64,000 bases of DNA from positions 682,001 to 746,000 of the forward strand of contig NZ_CP019331.1 in assembly GCF_002163835.1 (NCBI RefSeq). Reading direction: 5' to 3'. Below the pieces are notes generated by a model that saw only the letters and a program-made list of their open reading frames with translations, had not been told where the DNA came from and ran no database searches. The translations under genes were made by a program, and so were the position numbers. Positions 34,693-44,676 of the stretch are shown in pieces. Positions within the stretch are counted from its first letter, which is position 1; each line of letters opens with the position of its first letter. This DNA comes from Polaribacter sp. SA4-10 (GTDB taxonomy: Bacteria; Bacteroidota; Bacteroidia; Flavobacteriales; Flavobacteriaceae).

Positions 34693-37233
34693 TTACACCT
34701 CTTTTCTTAAAACTTCTAACGGCGGACTTTTTAAAACGCTTCTAATATTACTCAGTCCAATGAATACAACTAGTAACGTAATTCCTGGTAGAAACACCAA
34801 AAACGGAACCGCAGAGGGTATAAAAGGTTCTTTAAATAAGAAAGCGGCTAATAATTGACTACTAATAAGAGACAATAAAATACCTACCAAACTACCCAAG
34901 ATTCCTAAATACACATATTCTAGCGCTGTAATTTGCAAAATTTGTTTACTCTTTGCTCCTAATGTTCTCAGCAACACGCTTTCTTTAATTCGCTGATATT
35001 TACTATTTCTTACAGAACCTATTAAAACAATAATACCTGTAAAAATACTAAAGAAGGCCATAAAATTAATAATCCATGAAATTTTACTTAAAATATCTTC
35101 AATGATCGTATATATCTGGCGTAAATCTAAAATTGAAATATTTGGAAAGCTTTTAACCAAGTCTCTTTGTAAATCGGCAGAACTTGCTGCATTTGGCACA
35201 TTCGTGGTTAATACATTAAACTGTGGCGCATTTTCTAAAACACCCGTTGGAAATACAATAGAGAAATTTAACTGCATGCTTCCCCAATCTACTTTTCTTA
35301 TACTTCCTATTATTGTTTCCATTAATACTCCTTGAATATTAAAAACAACCTGATCTCCTATTTTTAAGTCAGCATCTTTAGCAATGTTGTCTGCAATAGA
35401 AATTGAAACAGACTCACCTTGTGCTACTTTGTTGGTAAAAGTTCCTTCTAAAAGAGATTCAGTAGCGATTAATGACGGGCGATACGTTGTTCTAAACTCA
35501 TGATTTAAAATCCAACGATTCATTTTTAACGTAGAATCTTTACGCATATCATTTACCAATTCTCCTTTAATACGATGCATTCTCATCGTTACAATGGGAA
35601 TGTTATCAATTACCTCTAAACCTTTAGGAATAATGGTATTTATAACGGCTTCTTTTTGGCCTGTTTGAACATCCATTAAAATAACATTTGCCGTGTCAGA
35701 AGTATTCTCAATGGCTGTTTTTTCTAATAAAATATCTTTTGTAAAGTATAAGGTGCTTATTAAAAAGGTACCAAAACCTATGGCTAAAATGAGTACCATA
35801 GTCTGGTTGTTTGGGCGGTATAGGTTTAACAAGCTTTGGCGCTTTGTAAACCCCCAATTGGTAGGAAAGTATTTTTTAATGACCTTCATAGACAGGCTTG
35901 CAATTCCTGCCATAATAGAAAACGTAATCAATATACCGAGGGTAAAAACGAAACCATTTAAAGCACTTTTTAACAACCAAAATGAAAATAAAAAGATAAA
36001 AAGAACGATTGCTCCTAAGGTTAAAAGTCGTGCTTTTCTTGGTTTTACCAAATTCTCATCAGTTCCTCTCAACACTTCTAACGGAGAAACATACCAAGTT
36101 CCTAATAAAGGCAACAAAGCAAATAATACAGACATTAAAAGTCCCAATGTAATTCCTATAATTAATGGCTGTGCGCTAATAGCTATTTCTACATCAAAGG
36201 GTAAAAATCCTTGTAAAATGTAGGGAAAAGCATATTGCAAACCAATACCAATTACAGCACCTAAAATACCGCCTATTAACCCAATTCCTATAATTTGTAG
36301 CAAGTAGATTAAAAATGTTTGTTTTCTTGTAGCTCCTAAACATTTTAATACGGCAACATTCTTTAATTTTTCTTTGATATAAATATGTACAGAACTTGCA
36401 ATACCAACACAACCTAATAAAAGTGCAATAAAAGCCGCTAAATTTAAAAATCTACTTACGTTATCATATCTTCTTCCCAAGCGTTCACTCGTGCTTGTAT
36501 GTGTATCTAAATCGGCATTTTCAGCATCTAAAATAGGGTCTATTTTTTTATCCAACAACTCTAAATCCATTGTTGGTGGTGCTTTAAAAAAGTATTGATA
36601 CTCTTTTCTACTTCCCACTTGTAGCAATTGGGTTTCTTCTATAAATTGTAAAGGAATTAACACGGGTGGTGCAACAGCGCCAGAAATAGCGGTGCTACCA
36701 GGTATCGATTTTAAAGATCCTATAATTGGAAATGTTCGTACTCCTAGTTTTATAGAATCACCAGGTTTTAAATTAAACTGCAGCATTAATGTTGCATCTA
36801 CCAAAGCGCCACCTAATTCTTGATACTGTAATGCCGCACTTTTTGGAGCTGTATCTATCGTTCCATATAAAGGAAAAGGACCTTCTATGGCACGTACTTT
36901 AACTAATTTTGTACCCTCATTATTTGGAAAAGCAGCCATCGAAACAAAATTCACTTCAGAAGCTGCTACACCTAAAGAATCTATAATAGATTGTACTTTT
37001 TTAGACGGAAGCTGTTCACTATCAATAATAAAATCAGCCCCCATTAGGGCCTTCGATTGATTTTTAATATTATCCTTTAAGTTTTCACTAAACAACTGAA
37101 TGGAAACCACAGCAGCAATACCCAAAATAATAGAGGCCATAAAGAGCAGCAATCTAGAAAGGCTTGCCTTACCGTCTCTCCAAGCCATTTTAAAGAGCCA
37201 TTGTACTGACGTTTTAGAAGATTTATTGCGCAT
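34693..37233 (-). CDS. ABC transporter permease (FtsX family, YbbP-like)
   Basis: 846 residues. The N-terminal cytoplasmic start (FKMAWRDGKASLSRLLLFMA) leads into helix 1. Two FtsX-type membrane blocks follow (about 258-430 and 720-846) with large periplasmic domains between. A central helix pair lies around 470-500. It is the size of E. coli YbbP (about 800). With the ATPase gene directly upstream and a TesA-like esterase divergent, it reproduces the conserved ybbAP/tesA arrangement. Such exporters are thought to remove hydrophobic or lipid-like compounds from the inner membrane. The exact substrate is not known. Confidence 0.88.
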   Translation of the reverse strand: MRNKSSKTSVQWLFKMAWRDGKASLSRLLLFMASIILGIAAVVSIQLFSENLKDNIKNQSKALMGADFIIDSEQLPSKKVQSIIDSLGVAASEVNFVSMAAFPNNEGTKLVKVRAIEGPFPLYGTIDTAPKSAALQYQELGGALVDATLMLQFNLKPGDSIKLGVRTFPIIGSLKSIPGSTAISGAVAPPVLIPLQFIEETQLLQVGSRKEYQYFFKAPPTMDLELLDKKIDPILDAENADLDTHTSTSERLGRRYDNVSRFLNLAAFIALLLGCVGIASSVHIYIKEKLKNVAVLKCLGATRKQTFLIYLLQIIGIGLIGGILGAVIGIGLQYAFPYILQGFLPFDVEIAISAQPLIIGITLGLLMSVLFALLPLLGTWYVSPLEVLRGTDENLVKPRKARLLTLGAIVLFIFLFSFWLLKSALNGFVFTLGILITFSIMAGIASLSMKVIKKYFPTNWGFTKRQSLLNLYRPNNQTMVLILAIGFGTFLISTLYFTKDILLEKTAIENTSDTANVILMDVQTGQKEAVINTIIPKGLEVIDNIPIVTMRMHRIKGELVNDMRKDSTLKMNRWILNHEFRTTYRPSLIATESLLEGTFTNKVAQGESVSISIADNIAKDADLKIGDQVVFNIQGVLMETIIGSIRKVDWGSMQLNFSIVFPTGVLENAPQFNVLTTNVPNAASSADLQRDLVKSFPNISILDLRQIYTIIEDILSKISWIINFMAFFSIFTGIIVLIGSVRNSKYQRIKESVLLRTLGAKSKQILQITALEYVYLGILGSLVGILLSLISSQLLAAFLFKEPFIPSAVPFLVFLPGITLLVVFIGLSNIRSVLKSPPLEVLRKEV

Positions 37234-37932
37234 TTAATTGGCCGTTGTTTTTTCGTTAGACATGATCTTTCCTCCTTTTAACCTTAATATTTGTTGTGTT
37301 CTGTTTGCCAAGTCTAAATCATGCGTGATAATGACTAAGGTAGTACCGGCTTCTTTATTTAATTCGAAAAGTAATTGAATCACTTTTTCTCCTGTTTCTT
37401 CATCTAAATTCCCGGTTGGTTCATCTGCAAATAAGATAGAAGGATTGTTAGAGAACGCTCTCGCTAAGGCGACGCGTTGCTGCTCTCCGCCAGACAATTG
37501 CGATGGATAATGATGAAAACGATCTTCCAATCCTACTTTTTTTAACAAATCCATTCCTACGTTAGCTGCATTTTTTTGACCTTGTAATTCTAAGGGTACA
37601 ATTACATTTTCTAAAGCGGTGAGTGTTGGCAATAGCTGAAAATTTTGAAAGATAAAACCAACTTCTTTGTTCCGTAATTGAGCACGTTCATCTTCATCTA
37701 AGTCTTCTAAATTACTTCCACACAATTCTATAGTACCTGCACTTGGGTAATCTAAGCCTGCACACAAACCAAGCAAAGTAGTTTTACCGCTTCCAGAAGG
37801 ACCAACAATAGAAAAAATACTTCCTTTTTCTACATCAAAGGAAATACCTGTTAATACCGTTAGTTTTTTTGAACCACTCGTATATGTTTTCTCTAGTTCA
37901 CTTATCTTTAATATCTTTGTCATAGTACTCAT
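37234..37932 (-). CDS. ABC transporter ATP-binding protein (YbbA-like)
   Basis: 232 residues. Walker A is GPSGSGKTT, the Q-loop FIFQNFQLLPTLTALENV, the signature LSGGEQQRVALARAF and Walker B ILFADEPTGNLDE. The His switch is IITHDLDLA. This is the LolD/MacB/YbbA type that pairs with FtsX-like permeases. The permease follows directly after the stop. The divergent tesA-like gene starts only 22 bases from its ATG, so the promoters overlap and regulation is probably shared. Confidence 0.93.
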   Translation of the reverse strand: MSTMTKILKISELEKTYTSGSKKLTVLTGISFDVEKGSIFSIVGPSGSGKTTLLGLCAGLDYPSAGTIELCGSNLEDLDEDERAQLRNKEVGFIFQNFQLLPTLTALENVIVPLELQGQKNAANVGMDLLKKVGLEDRFHHYPSQLSGGEQQRVALARAFSNNPSILFADEPTGNLDEETGEKVIQLLFELNKEAGTTLVIITHDLDLANRTQQILRLKGGKIMSNEKTTAN

Positions 37933-37954
37933 TTAATATTTATGCTGCCAAATA

Positions 37955-38701
37955 ATGCTGAAACTGAAAAATAAACAATTGATTTTGATTTTGAATGCTC
38001 GTATAAAGAAGATTTTCTTAAAGTTTTGTTATTTCTCATTTTTACTACTTATACTCTCTTGTGGATCCGATACAGCAAAACAGAAAGAGACCATGAAAAA
38101 GACCCCAATTGAATCTAAAACTAAAGAGTCAGAAAATAATACCACCAAAACTATTTTATTTTTTGGAGATAGTTTGTCTGCGGGCTATGGATTGGAGGAT
38201 ATAAATGATTCATTTCCAGCTGTTATTCAGGCTAAAATAGATTCACTTTCGTTAGATTATACGGTTATAAATTCTGGATTAAGCGGTGAAACTACTGCTG
38301 GAGGAAAAAATAGAATTGATTGGGTACTCAATCAAAAGATAGATATTTTTGTACTAGAATTAGGCGCAAATGATGGTTTACGTGGTGTTCCTTTAAAAGA
38401 AACAAGAGAAAACTTACAAGCAATAATAAATGCTGTTTTGAAAAAAAATGCGGCAACTAAAATTATTTTGGCAGGCATGCAACTTCCACCAAACATAGGA
38501 AAGGATTATACCTCTGCGTTTCGAACTATTTTTCCTGAATTAGCTCAAAAAAACAAACTGTATTTGATTCCGTTTTTACTAAAAGATGTTGGTGGTATTC
38601 CTTCATTAAATCAAGCTGATGGGATTCATCCCACAGTTGAAGGACAAAAAATTCTTGCGAATAATGTTTGGACAGTTTTAGAACCAATTCTTACTTTATA
38701 A
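37955..38701 (+). CDS. Arylesterase / lysophospholipase-like SGNH hydrolase lipoprotein (TesA-like)
   Basis: 248 residues. The signal ends with the lipobox LILSC (Cys36), giving an envelope-bound lipoprotein. SGNH blocks are complete: GDSLSAGYG with Ser73, Gly in SGLSGETT, GAND with Asn139, and DGIHPT with Asp222 and His225. Substrates of the family are thioesters, arylesters or lysophospholipids. Divergent orientation to a YbbA/YbbP-like transporter matches the tesA-ybbAP locus of Proteobacteria. This suggests the esterase and the exporter treat the same lipid-like compounds. Confidence 0.92.
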   Translation: MLKLKNKQLILILNARIKKIFLKFCYFSFLLLILSCGSDTAKQKETMKKTPIESKTKESENNTTKTILFFGDSLSAGYGLEDINDSFPAVIQAKIDSLSLDYTVINSGLSGETTAGGKNRIDWVLNQKIDIFVLELGANDGLRGVPLKETRENLQAIINAVLKKNAATKIILAGMQLPPNIGKDYTSAFRTIFPELAQKNKLYLIPFLLKDVGGIPSLNQADGIHPTVEGQKILANNVWTVLEPILTL

Positions 38702-38751
38702 AGAGGTTTTAATTCATAACTTTCTAGTAGTACAAAAAGTTGATGAGCTAT

Positions 38752-40092
38752 CTATTTCTTTTTTTTCTTCTTTACAACTACTGAGGTATCATCCGTTTTA
38801 ATGTTTTCAGCAATATAATTAGACAAAATTTTATCTACTAACTCTTCTTTTGTTAGATGATGAAATATCGTTTTTATCTTCGCTTTAAAATCTTCAGAAA
38901 CAGTACGATTTGGCTTTGTTTTAAATATTTTCTTAGCCCATAAAAGTCCATTGTTTTCTTCAATACTTTTAGCATCAGCCTTTTTAAAGTGTTTAAAAGT
39001 AATATCTAAAGCAGCTTCAAATTCTGGAATATCAACCAATTCTTCTTGTTGAATAATAGATAATGATACTCCACTCGCTCCCGCTCTAGCTGTACGTCCA
39101 CTTCTATGAACATAGGCTTCAAATGTATCTGGTAAATGATAATTTACAACATAAGAAATCTCTTTTACATCTATACCTCTAGCTGCCAAGTCGGTAGCAA
39201 CCAAAATATCAATATTTCCTTCTCTAAATTGCCCCATAATACGATCACGTATTCCCTGTGTTAAACTTCCATGCAAAGCACCCGATGAGAATTTGTTAAT
39301 CGCTAAATTCTTTGCAAGCTTGTTAACAGCTGCTTTTGTTTTACAAAAGATAATGCCTCTTTCGCCTTCTTTAGAATTTAAAAAATGAAGTAATACGTTT
39401 AATTTTTCTATTGGTTCTACCACTACATATTGATGGTCTATACCTTGATGACCCACAGTTTCCATATCTGCTTCAATCTGCACAATAACAGCAGACATAT
39501 AGTTATTCACCATTTGTTTGATGGCTCCTGGCAGGGTTGCAGTAAATAATAAAGTTCTTCTCTTTTTAGGAATTTCAGCAATAATAGTATCCAATCCTTC
39601 TTTTAAAGCAGTTACCATTTCATCTGCTTCGTCTAAAATAAAATACGCAATGTTTTTAATATTAATGGCTTCACGTTTTACCAAATCTGCCAATCTACCT
39701 GGAGTAGCAACAACAATATGAGTCGGTTCTTTTAAACGGTCTATTTGAGGTTTTATAGGAATTCCTCCACAAACAACTGCCATCGAAATTTTAGGACTGT
39801 TTGTTGCAAAAGAGGTTAAATTATTAAAAATCTGTTGCCCAAGTTCTCTTGTTGGTGTTAAAATTACAGCTTGTATTGCTGGGTTTTCTACATCAATTAA
39901 TTGCAATAAAGGCAAGCCAAAAGCTGCGGTTTTACCGGTTCCTGTTTTTGCCAAAGCAACCACGTCTTCTTTTTGATTTAAGAGTACCGGAATTACCTTT
40001 TCTTGGATACTTGTAGGTACAGTAATTTTTAAAGCGGATAAACTTTGTTGTAATTCTGTACTAATTCCTAAATCTGAAAACTGTTTTGACAT
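38752..40092 (-). CDS. DEAD-box RNA helicase
   Basis: 446 residues with both RecA domains. Motifs are: Q motif FSDLGISTELQQSLSALKIT with PTSIQEKVIP, Walker A AKTGTGKTAA, PTRELGQQ, TPGRLAD, DEAD, TAT (motif III), ARGIDV and HRSGRTARAG. The C-terminal extension of about 80 residues ends in a Lys-rich tail (VVVKKKKKK) that probably helps bind RNA. It belongs to the CsdA/RhlE-like group involved in RNA remodelling, ribosome assembly and cold growth. It is convergent with the tesA-like gene and has a 180-base gap to the TetR operon. Confidence 0.93.
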   Translation of the reverse strand: MSKQFSDLGISTELQQSLSALKITVPTSIQEKVIPVLLNQKEDVVALAKTGTGKTAAFGLPLLQLIDVENPAIQAVILTPTRELGQQIFNNLTSFATNSPKISMAVVCGGIPIKPQIDRLKEPTHIVVATPGRLADLVKREAINIKNIAYFILDEADEMVTALKEGLDTIIAEIPKKRRTLLFTATLPGAIKQMVNNYMSAVIVQIEADMETVGHQGIDHQYVVVEPIEKLNVLLHFLNSKEGERGIIFCKTKAAVNKLAKNLAINKFSSGALHGSLTQGIRDRIMGQFREGNIDILVATDLAARGIDVKEISYVVNYHLPDTFEAYVHRSGRTARAGASGVSLSIIQQEELVDIPEFEAALDITFKHFKKADAKSIEENNGLLWAKKIFKTKPNRTVSEDFKAKIKTIFHHLTKEELVDKILSNYIAENIKTDDTSVVVKKKKKK

Positions 40093-40241
40093 GAAAAAAT
40101 ATTTTTTGCAAAGATAACCACACTTTTATAGGATGTACTATCAAGTAGATATTATTCACCTATTTATACTTCTTTTTTTTAGTATTTAATGAGATATCAT
40201 TAATACGATAATAGCATGTTAATAATATTTAATACATTTAC

Positions 40242-40255
40242 TAACCATTTGGTTA
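40242..40255 (+). promoter_or_regulatory. TetR operator palindrome before the ABC exporter operon
   Basis: TAACCATTTGGTTA is an inverted repeat with TAACCA and TGGTTA arms and a TT centre. It lies 17 bases before the TetR ATG, where a repressor would block transcription start or early elongation. Confidence 0.65.
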
Positions 40256-40272
40256 AACTATATAGTTAATTT

Positions 40273-40887
40273 ATGACAAAAAAGAAGAACGAAAACACGG
40301 AAGGCCAGATATTAGAAGCTGCAAAAAATGTTTTTCAACAAAAAGGAATGGATGGTTCTAGAATGCAAGAGATTGCCAATGAAGCGGGCATCAATAAAGC
40401 AATGTTGCATTATTATTTTAGAAGTAAACAACTACTTTTTGAAGCGGTATTTAAAAATGCTTTTTCTTTGTTAGCACCACAACTTAATAAAATTTTAAAT
40501 GATGATTCTTCAGTAATAGAAAAAGTTAGAAATTTTACATCTAATTACATCACATTTATAAGTAAACACCCATATATCCCAACTTTTGTTATTCAAGAAA
40601 TAAATAGAAATCCAGCGTTTATTATTAACATGAAAGAGAACAATAGCAGTTTTCCTAATCTAGATAAGTTCAAAAAACAAGTTGATTTTGATATCGAAAA
40701 AGGAATTTTAAAACCCATTAATGCAGAACAATTATTTATCAATATTCTTTCGTTAAGTATTTTTCCCTTTGTAGCTAAACCCTTAATTAAAGCTTTAACA
40801 GATGTAGATGATGCAAGGTTTAAACAAATTATAAAAGACCGTAAAACGGAAGTAGCAGACTTTATTATTAATTCCATAAAAGTGTAA
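40273..40887 (+). CDS. TetR/AcrR family regulator of the ABC exporter
   Basis: 204 residues. The helix-turn-helix is clear: GQILEAAKNVFQQKGMDGSR, MQEIANEAGINKAMLHYYFR and SKQLLFEAVF. The C-terminal domain resembles the CecR/YbiH group that regulates YbhGFSR-type exporters. The ABC exporter genes follow with gaps of 2 to 8 bases, and the palindrome at 40242-40255 is the probable operator. Autorepression and drug-induced release are expected from family knowledge. Confidence 0.9.
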   Translation: MTKKKNENTEGQILEAAKNVFQQKGMDGSRMQEIANEAGINKAMLHYYFRSKQLLFEAVFKNAFSLLAPQLNKILNDDSSVIEKVRNFTSNYITFISKHPYIPTFVIQEINRNPAFIINMKENNSSFPNLDKFKKQVDFDIEKGILKPINAEQLFINILSLSIFPFVAKPLIKALTDVDDARFKQIIKDRKTEVADFIINSIKV

Positions 40888-40889
40888 CA

Positions 40890-42140
40890 ATGAAAAAAAT
40901 AGTTTTATTTACTTTTTTGTTGATGTCAATTGGCTCTTTTTCACAAGAAAAATTGACATTAGAAGAATGTTATAATTTAGTGAAAACGAATTACCCTTTG
41001 GCAAAACAAAATGATTTATTAGCAAAACAAAATGCTATTGATTTAGAGGTGATTGCTACAGAAAGACTACCTCAATTAGATTTTTCTGCGCAAGCAACCT
41101 ATCAATCTGATGTTATAGAAGTGCCAATTCCAAATGCTACAATAACACCTTTAAATAAAGATCAATACAGAGCAACACTTTCTGCAAATCAGTTCATATT
41201 TGGAGATGGTTTAATTGATGCTTCTTTAAGTGCAAAAAAAGCGTCTTTAAAAACAAAACAAAAGCAAGTTGATGTTCATTTATATCAACTAAAAAAGCAA
41301 ATTAATCAACTCTATTTTTCGGTTTTACTATTACAAGAAAATAGCGCACTTTTAAACGCAAAAAACGAGCAGTTAAAAGCAAAACTAAATGAAGTAAAAT
41401 CTGGTGTTAAAAACGGAATTATTTTACCCAGTTCTCTTTTTGTTTTAGAAGCTGAATTGTTAAAAATAAAACAACAATTCACAGTATTAGAATTAAATAA
41501 AAGCAGTTTATTACAAACGCTATCTTCTATTATTGGAAAAAATATCGACACAAATTTAACACTCACAAATCCTGAAATAACAACTGATTTACAAGCAAGT
41601 ATTATACGCCCTGAATTGGATTTATTTCAACTTAAAAAAGAAGAAATAACAGTTTCAGAAAGATTAATTTCTAAGAAAACTGCTCCTAAATTATTTGGTT
41701 TTGCGAATGCTGGTTATGGAAACCCAGGATTAAATATGCTAGACAATTCTTTTCAACCATTTTATGTGGTGGGTGTAAAGTTAAATTGGAATCCTTTTGA
41801 TTGGAATGCCAATAAAAAACAACGTGAATCTTTATTAATTAATAAAGATATTATTGATAATGAAGCAGCAATTTTTAATCTAAACACCAATATAGAATTA
41901 CAACAACAACAAATTGAAATTAATAAAATCGAGCAATTTATAACCTCGGATATTGAAATCATTGAATTAAGAAAAAAGGTGCTAAAATCAACTGAATCTC
42001 AGTTAAAAAATGGGGTTATTTCTACTTCAGAATATATTACAGAATTAACAAATTTATATGAAGATGAAAACACTTTAAGCACACATAAAATTAAACTTTT
42101 ACTAGCTAGAGCAAATTACAAAACAATAAAAGGACAATAA
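40890..42140 (+). CDS. TolC-family outer membrane channel of the ABC exporter
   Basis: 416 residues. The signal peptide MKKIVLFTFLLMSIGSFSQ is followed by LTLEECYNLVKTNYPLAKQN, the classic OEP start. Long helical stretches with two OEP repeats cover the rest. It forms the outer-membrane and periplasmic channel for the adaptor and ABC pump encoded immediately downstream. The gene lies 2 bases after the TetR stop. Confidence 0.9.
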   Translation: MKKIVLFTFLLMSIGSFSQEKLTLEECYNLVKTNYPLAKQNDLLAKQNAIDLEVIATERLPQLDFSAQATYQSDVIEVPIPNATITPLNKDQYRATLSANQFIFGDGLIDASLSAKKASLKTKQKQVDVHLYQLKKQINQLYFSVLLLQENSALLNAKNEQLKAKLNEVKSGVKNGIILPSSLFVLEAELLKIKQQFTVLELNKSSLLQTLSSIIGKNIDTNLTLTNPEITTDLQASIIRPELDLFQLKKEEITVSERLISKKTAPKLFGFANAGYGNPGLNMLDNSFQPFYVVGVKLNWNPFDWNANKKQRESLLINKDIIDNEAAIFNLNTNIELQQQQIEINKIEQFITSDIEIIELRKKVLKSTESQLKNGVISTSEYITELTNLYEDENTLSTHKIKLLLARANYKTIKGQ

Positions 42141-42148
42141 TTAATATC

Positions 42149-43045
42149 ATGAAATATATAAAAATAATAGCAGTTTTAACCATTGCAACTACCACCCTGT
42201 TTTCTTGTAGAAAAGGAGACCATAAAGCAGATGGTTATGGAAATTTTGAAGCGACTGAAATAACAGTGTCAGCAGAAAGCAATGGCAAACTATTGTCTTT
42301 CTCTATAGAAGAAGGTCAACAACTTAAAAAAGAAGACTTTGTAGGTTTTATTGACACCATTACTTTAACATTAAAACGCCAACAATTAGTGATTTCTAAA
42401 AGTGTAATTGGATCAAAATACAGGGGTGTATTGTCTCAAATAAATGTATTAAAAGCACAATTAAAAATTGCTGATATTAATAAAAAAAGAACAGAAAAAT
42501 TACTAAAAGACAACGCAGGAACTCAAAAACAATTAGATGATATCATTGGACAAATGAATGTGATTAAGCAACAAATTAGAAGCATAGAAACTCAAAATGC
42601 TACTGTTATAAATGAACTAAAAAGTATTGATATACAGCTTAAACTAATTGAAAATAAAATTGAAAAAAGTAAAATAATCAACCCTATAAATGGAACCGTA
42701 TTAGTAAAATATGCTGAACCTAATGAAATTGCTTCATTTGCAAAACCACTCTATAAAATAGCAGATTTAAGTACCATGAGATTGCGGGTTTATATAAGTG
42801 AAACGCAACTTTATTTAATAAAAATTAACCAAGAAGTTACCGTTAAAATTGATGACAATGAAGCAATGAAAAACTATAAAGGAATCATTACTTGGGTTTC
42901 TTCTGAAGCTGAGTTTACACCAAAAATAATTCAGACCAAAGAAGAACGTGTTGCCTTAGTTTATGCAGCAAAAATTGATGTTGTAAATGATGGAAGTCTT
43001 AAAATAGGAATGCCTGCAGAAATGTGGCTATCAGAAGAAAATTAA
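42149..43045 (+). CDS. HlyD/YbhG-like periplasmic adaptor lipoprotein
   Basis: 298 residues. The lipobox LFSC (about residue 20) suggests membrane anchoring. A lipoyl-like half motif (ISVSAESNGKLLSFSIEEGQ region) and a coiled-coil hairpin of about 110 residues follow. The second lipoyl half is NPINGTVLVKYAEPNEIASF. It then has the beta-barrel segment LRVYISETQLYLIKINQEVT. It links the inner-membrane ABC pump to the TolC partner encoded upstream. The start codon of the ATPase follows directly after its stop. Confidence 0.9.
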   Translation: MKYIKIIAVLTIATTTLFSCRKGDHKADGYGNFEATEITVSAESNGKLLSFSIEEGQQLKKEDFVGFIDTITLTLKRQQLVISKSVIGSKYRGVLSQINVLKAQLKIADINKKRTEKLLKDNAGTQKQLDDIIGQMNVIKQQIRSIETQNATVINELKSIDIQLKLIENKIEKSKIINPINGTVLVKYAEPNEIASFAKPLYKIADLSTMRLRVYISETQLYLIKINQEVTVKIDDNEAMKNYKGIITWVSSEAEFTPKIIQTKEERVALVYAAKIDVVNDGSLKIGMPAEMWLSEEN

Positions 43046-43948
43046 ATGAGTATTACTGTTACAAATATATCTAAATGGTATAAAGAAGTAAAGGCATTAG
43101 AAGACATTACTTTTAATGTGAAATCTGGTGAATTATTTGGACTGATTGGTCCTGATGGCGCTGGAAAAACAACTTTGTTTAGAATTTTAACCACGCTTTT
43201 AATTGCTGATAATGGTACCGCAACTGTTGCTGATTTTGATGTGATAGACAGCTATAAAGAGATTAGGCAAAATGTTGGTTATATGCCAGGGAAATTCTCA
43301 TTATATCAAGATTTAACAGTTGAAGAAAACCTCAAGTTTTTTGCTACTATTTTTGGAACAACTATTGAAGAAAATTACGATTTAATCAAAGATATTTATA
43401 TTCAGATAGCACCTTTTAAAAATAGAAGAGCGGGTAAGTTGTCTGGCGGAATGAAACAAAAACTAGCATTGTGTTGTGCTTTAATTCACAAACCAAAAGT
43501 GTTGTTTTTAGATGAACCAACAACAGGTGTAGATCCTGTTTCTAGAAAAGAATTCTGGGAAATGCTAAAAAGATTGCAACAAAAAGGAATTACAATTCTA
43601 GTATCTACGCCTTATATGGATGAAGCTGCTTTGTGTGATAGAATTGCCTTAATACAAGATGGTAAAATCTTAGAAATTGATACACCACAAGAAATTGTAA
43701 AACATTACCCTAAACAGATTTATAATGTAAGCGCTAACAATATGTATAAATTGATAGTGAGTCTTAAAAATTACGAGCATCAATATAGCGTTTATCCTTT
43801 TGGCGAATTTGTGCATTATACAGATCAAAGAACTCATTTTAATAGAGATGAATTACATCAGTATTTAAAAGAAAAAGGACTTGAAAATAGTACCATTAAC
43901 AAAACACAAGCAACCATAGAAGATACTTTTATGGAATTAGCAAAATAA
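43046..43948 (+). CDS. ABC exporter ATPase (YbhF N-terminal-half equivalent)
   Basis: 300 residues. Walker A is GPDGAGKTT, the signature LSGGMKQKLAL and Walker B VLFLDEPTTGVDP. In E. coli YbhF, two ATPase modules are fused in one chain; here they are two genes. The replacement of the usual Asn/Ser in GPxGAGKT by Asp is also seen in YbhF-type proteins. The C-terminal tail of about 80 residues is variable. It overlaps the next ATPase gene by one base (TAATG), so translational coupling is likely. Confidence 0.92.
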   Translation: MSITVTNISKWYKEVKALEDITFNVKSGELFGLIGPDGAGKTTLFRILTTLLIADNGTATVADFDVIDSYKEIRQNVGYMPGKFSLYQDLTVEENLKFFATIFGTTIEENYDLIKDIYIQIAPFKNRRAGKLSGGMKQKLALCCALIHKPKVLFLDEPTTGVDPVSRKEFWEMLKRLQQKGITILVSTPYMDEAALCDRIALIQDGKILEIDTPQEIVKHYPKQIYNVSANNMYKLIVSLKNYEHQYSVYPFGEFVHYTDQRTHFNRDELHQYLKEKGLENSTINKTQATIEDTFMELAK

Positions 43949-44676
43949 TGAAACAAGAAAACGTCATAGAAGTACAAGGTTTAACCAAAATGTTTGGTGA
44001 TTTTACTGCTGTAAATGCTATTTCTTTTGAAGTAAAAAAAGGAGAAATATTTGGATTTTTAGGCGCAAATGGTGCCGGAAAAACGACAGCGATGAAAATG
44101 CTAATTGGCATCTCTACCCCTACTTCTGGTAACGCAAAAGTGGCAGGATTTGATGTGTATTCTCAAGCTGAAAGCATAAAGAAAAACATTGGCTATATGA
44201 GTCAGAAATTTGCCTTGTATGACGATTTAACAGTAAAAGAAAACATTACTTTTTTTGGCGGTATTTATGGATTGTCTCGCGTAAATATTAAAGAAAAAAC
44301 AAAACAATTAGTAGAAGAATTAGGTTTAGAAGAAGTGGTAAATCAACTAGTAGGCTCTTTGCCTTTGGGTTGGAAACAAAAAATATCTTTTTCAGTTGCC
44401 TTATTACACAATCCTAAAATTGTTTTTTTAGATGAACCAACAGGTGGTGTAGATCCTATTACAAGAAGACAGTTTTGGGAAATGATTTACAAATCTGCAA
44501 ATAATGGAACCACCATTTTTGTAACTACACATTATATGGACGAAGCGGAATATTGCGATCGTGTTTCTATCATGGTAAATGGAAAGATTGAAGCTTTAGA
44601 TACCCCTACAAAACTGAAAGAACAGTTTAATGCTGATAATATGAATGAGGTGTTTTTAAAATTAGCGAGAGGCTGA
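43948..44676 (+). CDS. ABC exporter ATPase (YbhF C-terminal-half equivalent)
   Basis: 242 residues. Walker A is GANGAGKTT and Walker B VFLDEPTGGVDP. The signature is degenerate: LPLGWKQKISF in place of LSGGxxQ, which is also seen in the second module of YbhF and points to one weak ATP site in the heterodimer. The His switch is TTHYMDEAEYCDR. It pairs with the upstream ATPase to drive two YbhS/YbhR-like permeases downstream. Confidence 0.92.
   Translation: MKQENVIEVQGLTKMFGDFTAVNAISFEVKKGEIFGFLGANGAGKTTAMKMLIGISTPTSGNAKVAGFDVYSQAESIKKNIGYMSQKFALYDDLTVKENITFFGGIYGLSRVNIKEKTKQLVEELGLEEVVNQLVGSLPLGWKQKISFSVALLHNPKIVFLDEPTGGVDPITRRQFWEMIYKSANNGTTIFVTTHYMDEAEYCDRVSIMVNGKIEALDTPTKLKEQFNADNMNEVFLKLARG

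Noticed and set aside
35693..36223. 176-codon plus-strand frame inside the ABC permease gene
   Set aside because: It lies opposite a conserved FtsX-family gene, has a Lys/Ile/Asn-rich composition expected of antisense frames, and shows no domain.
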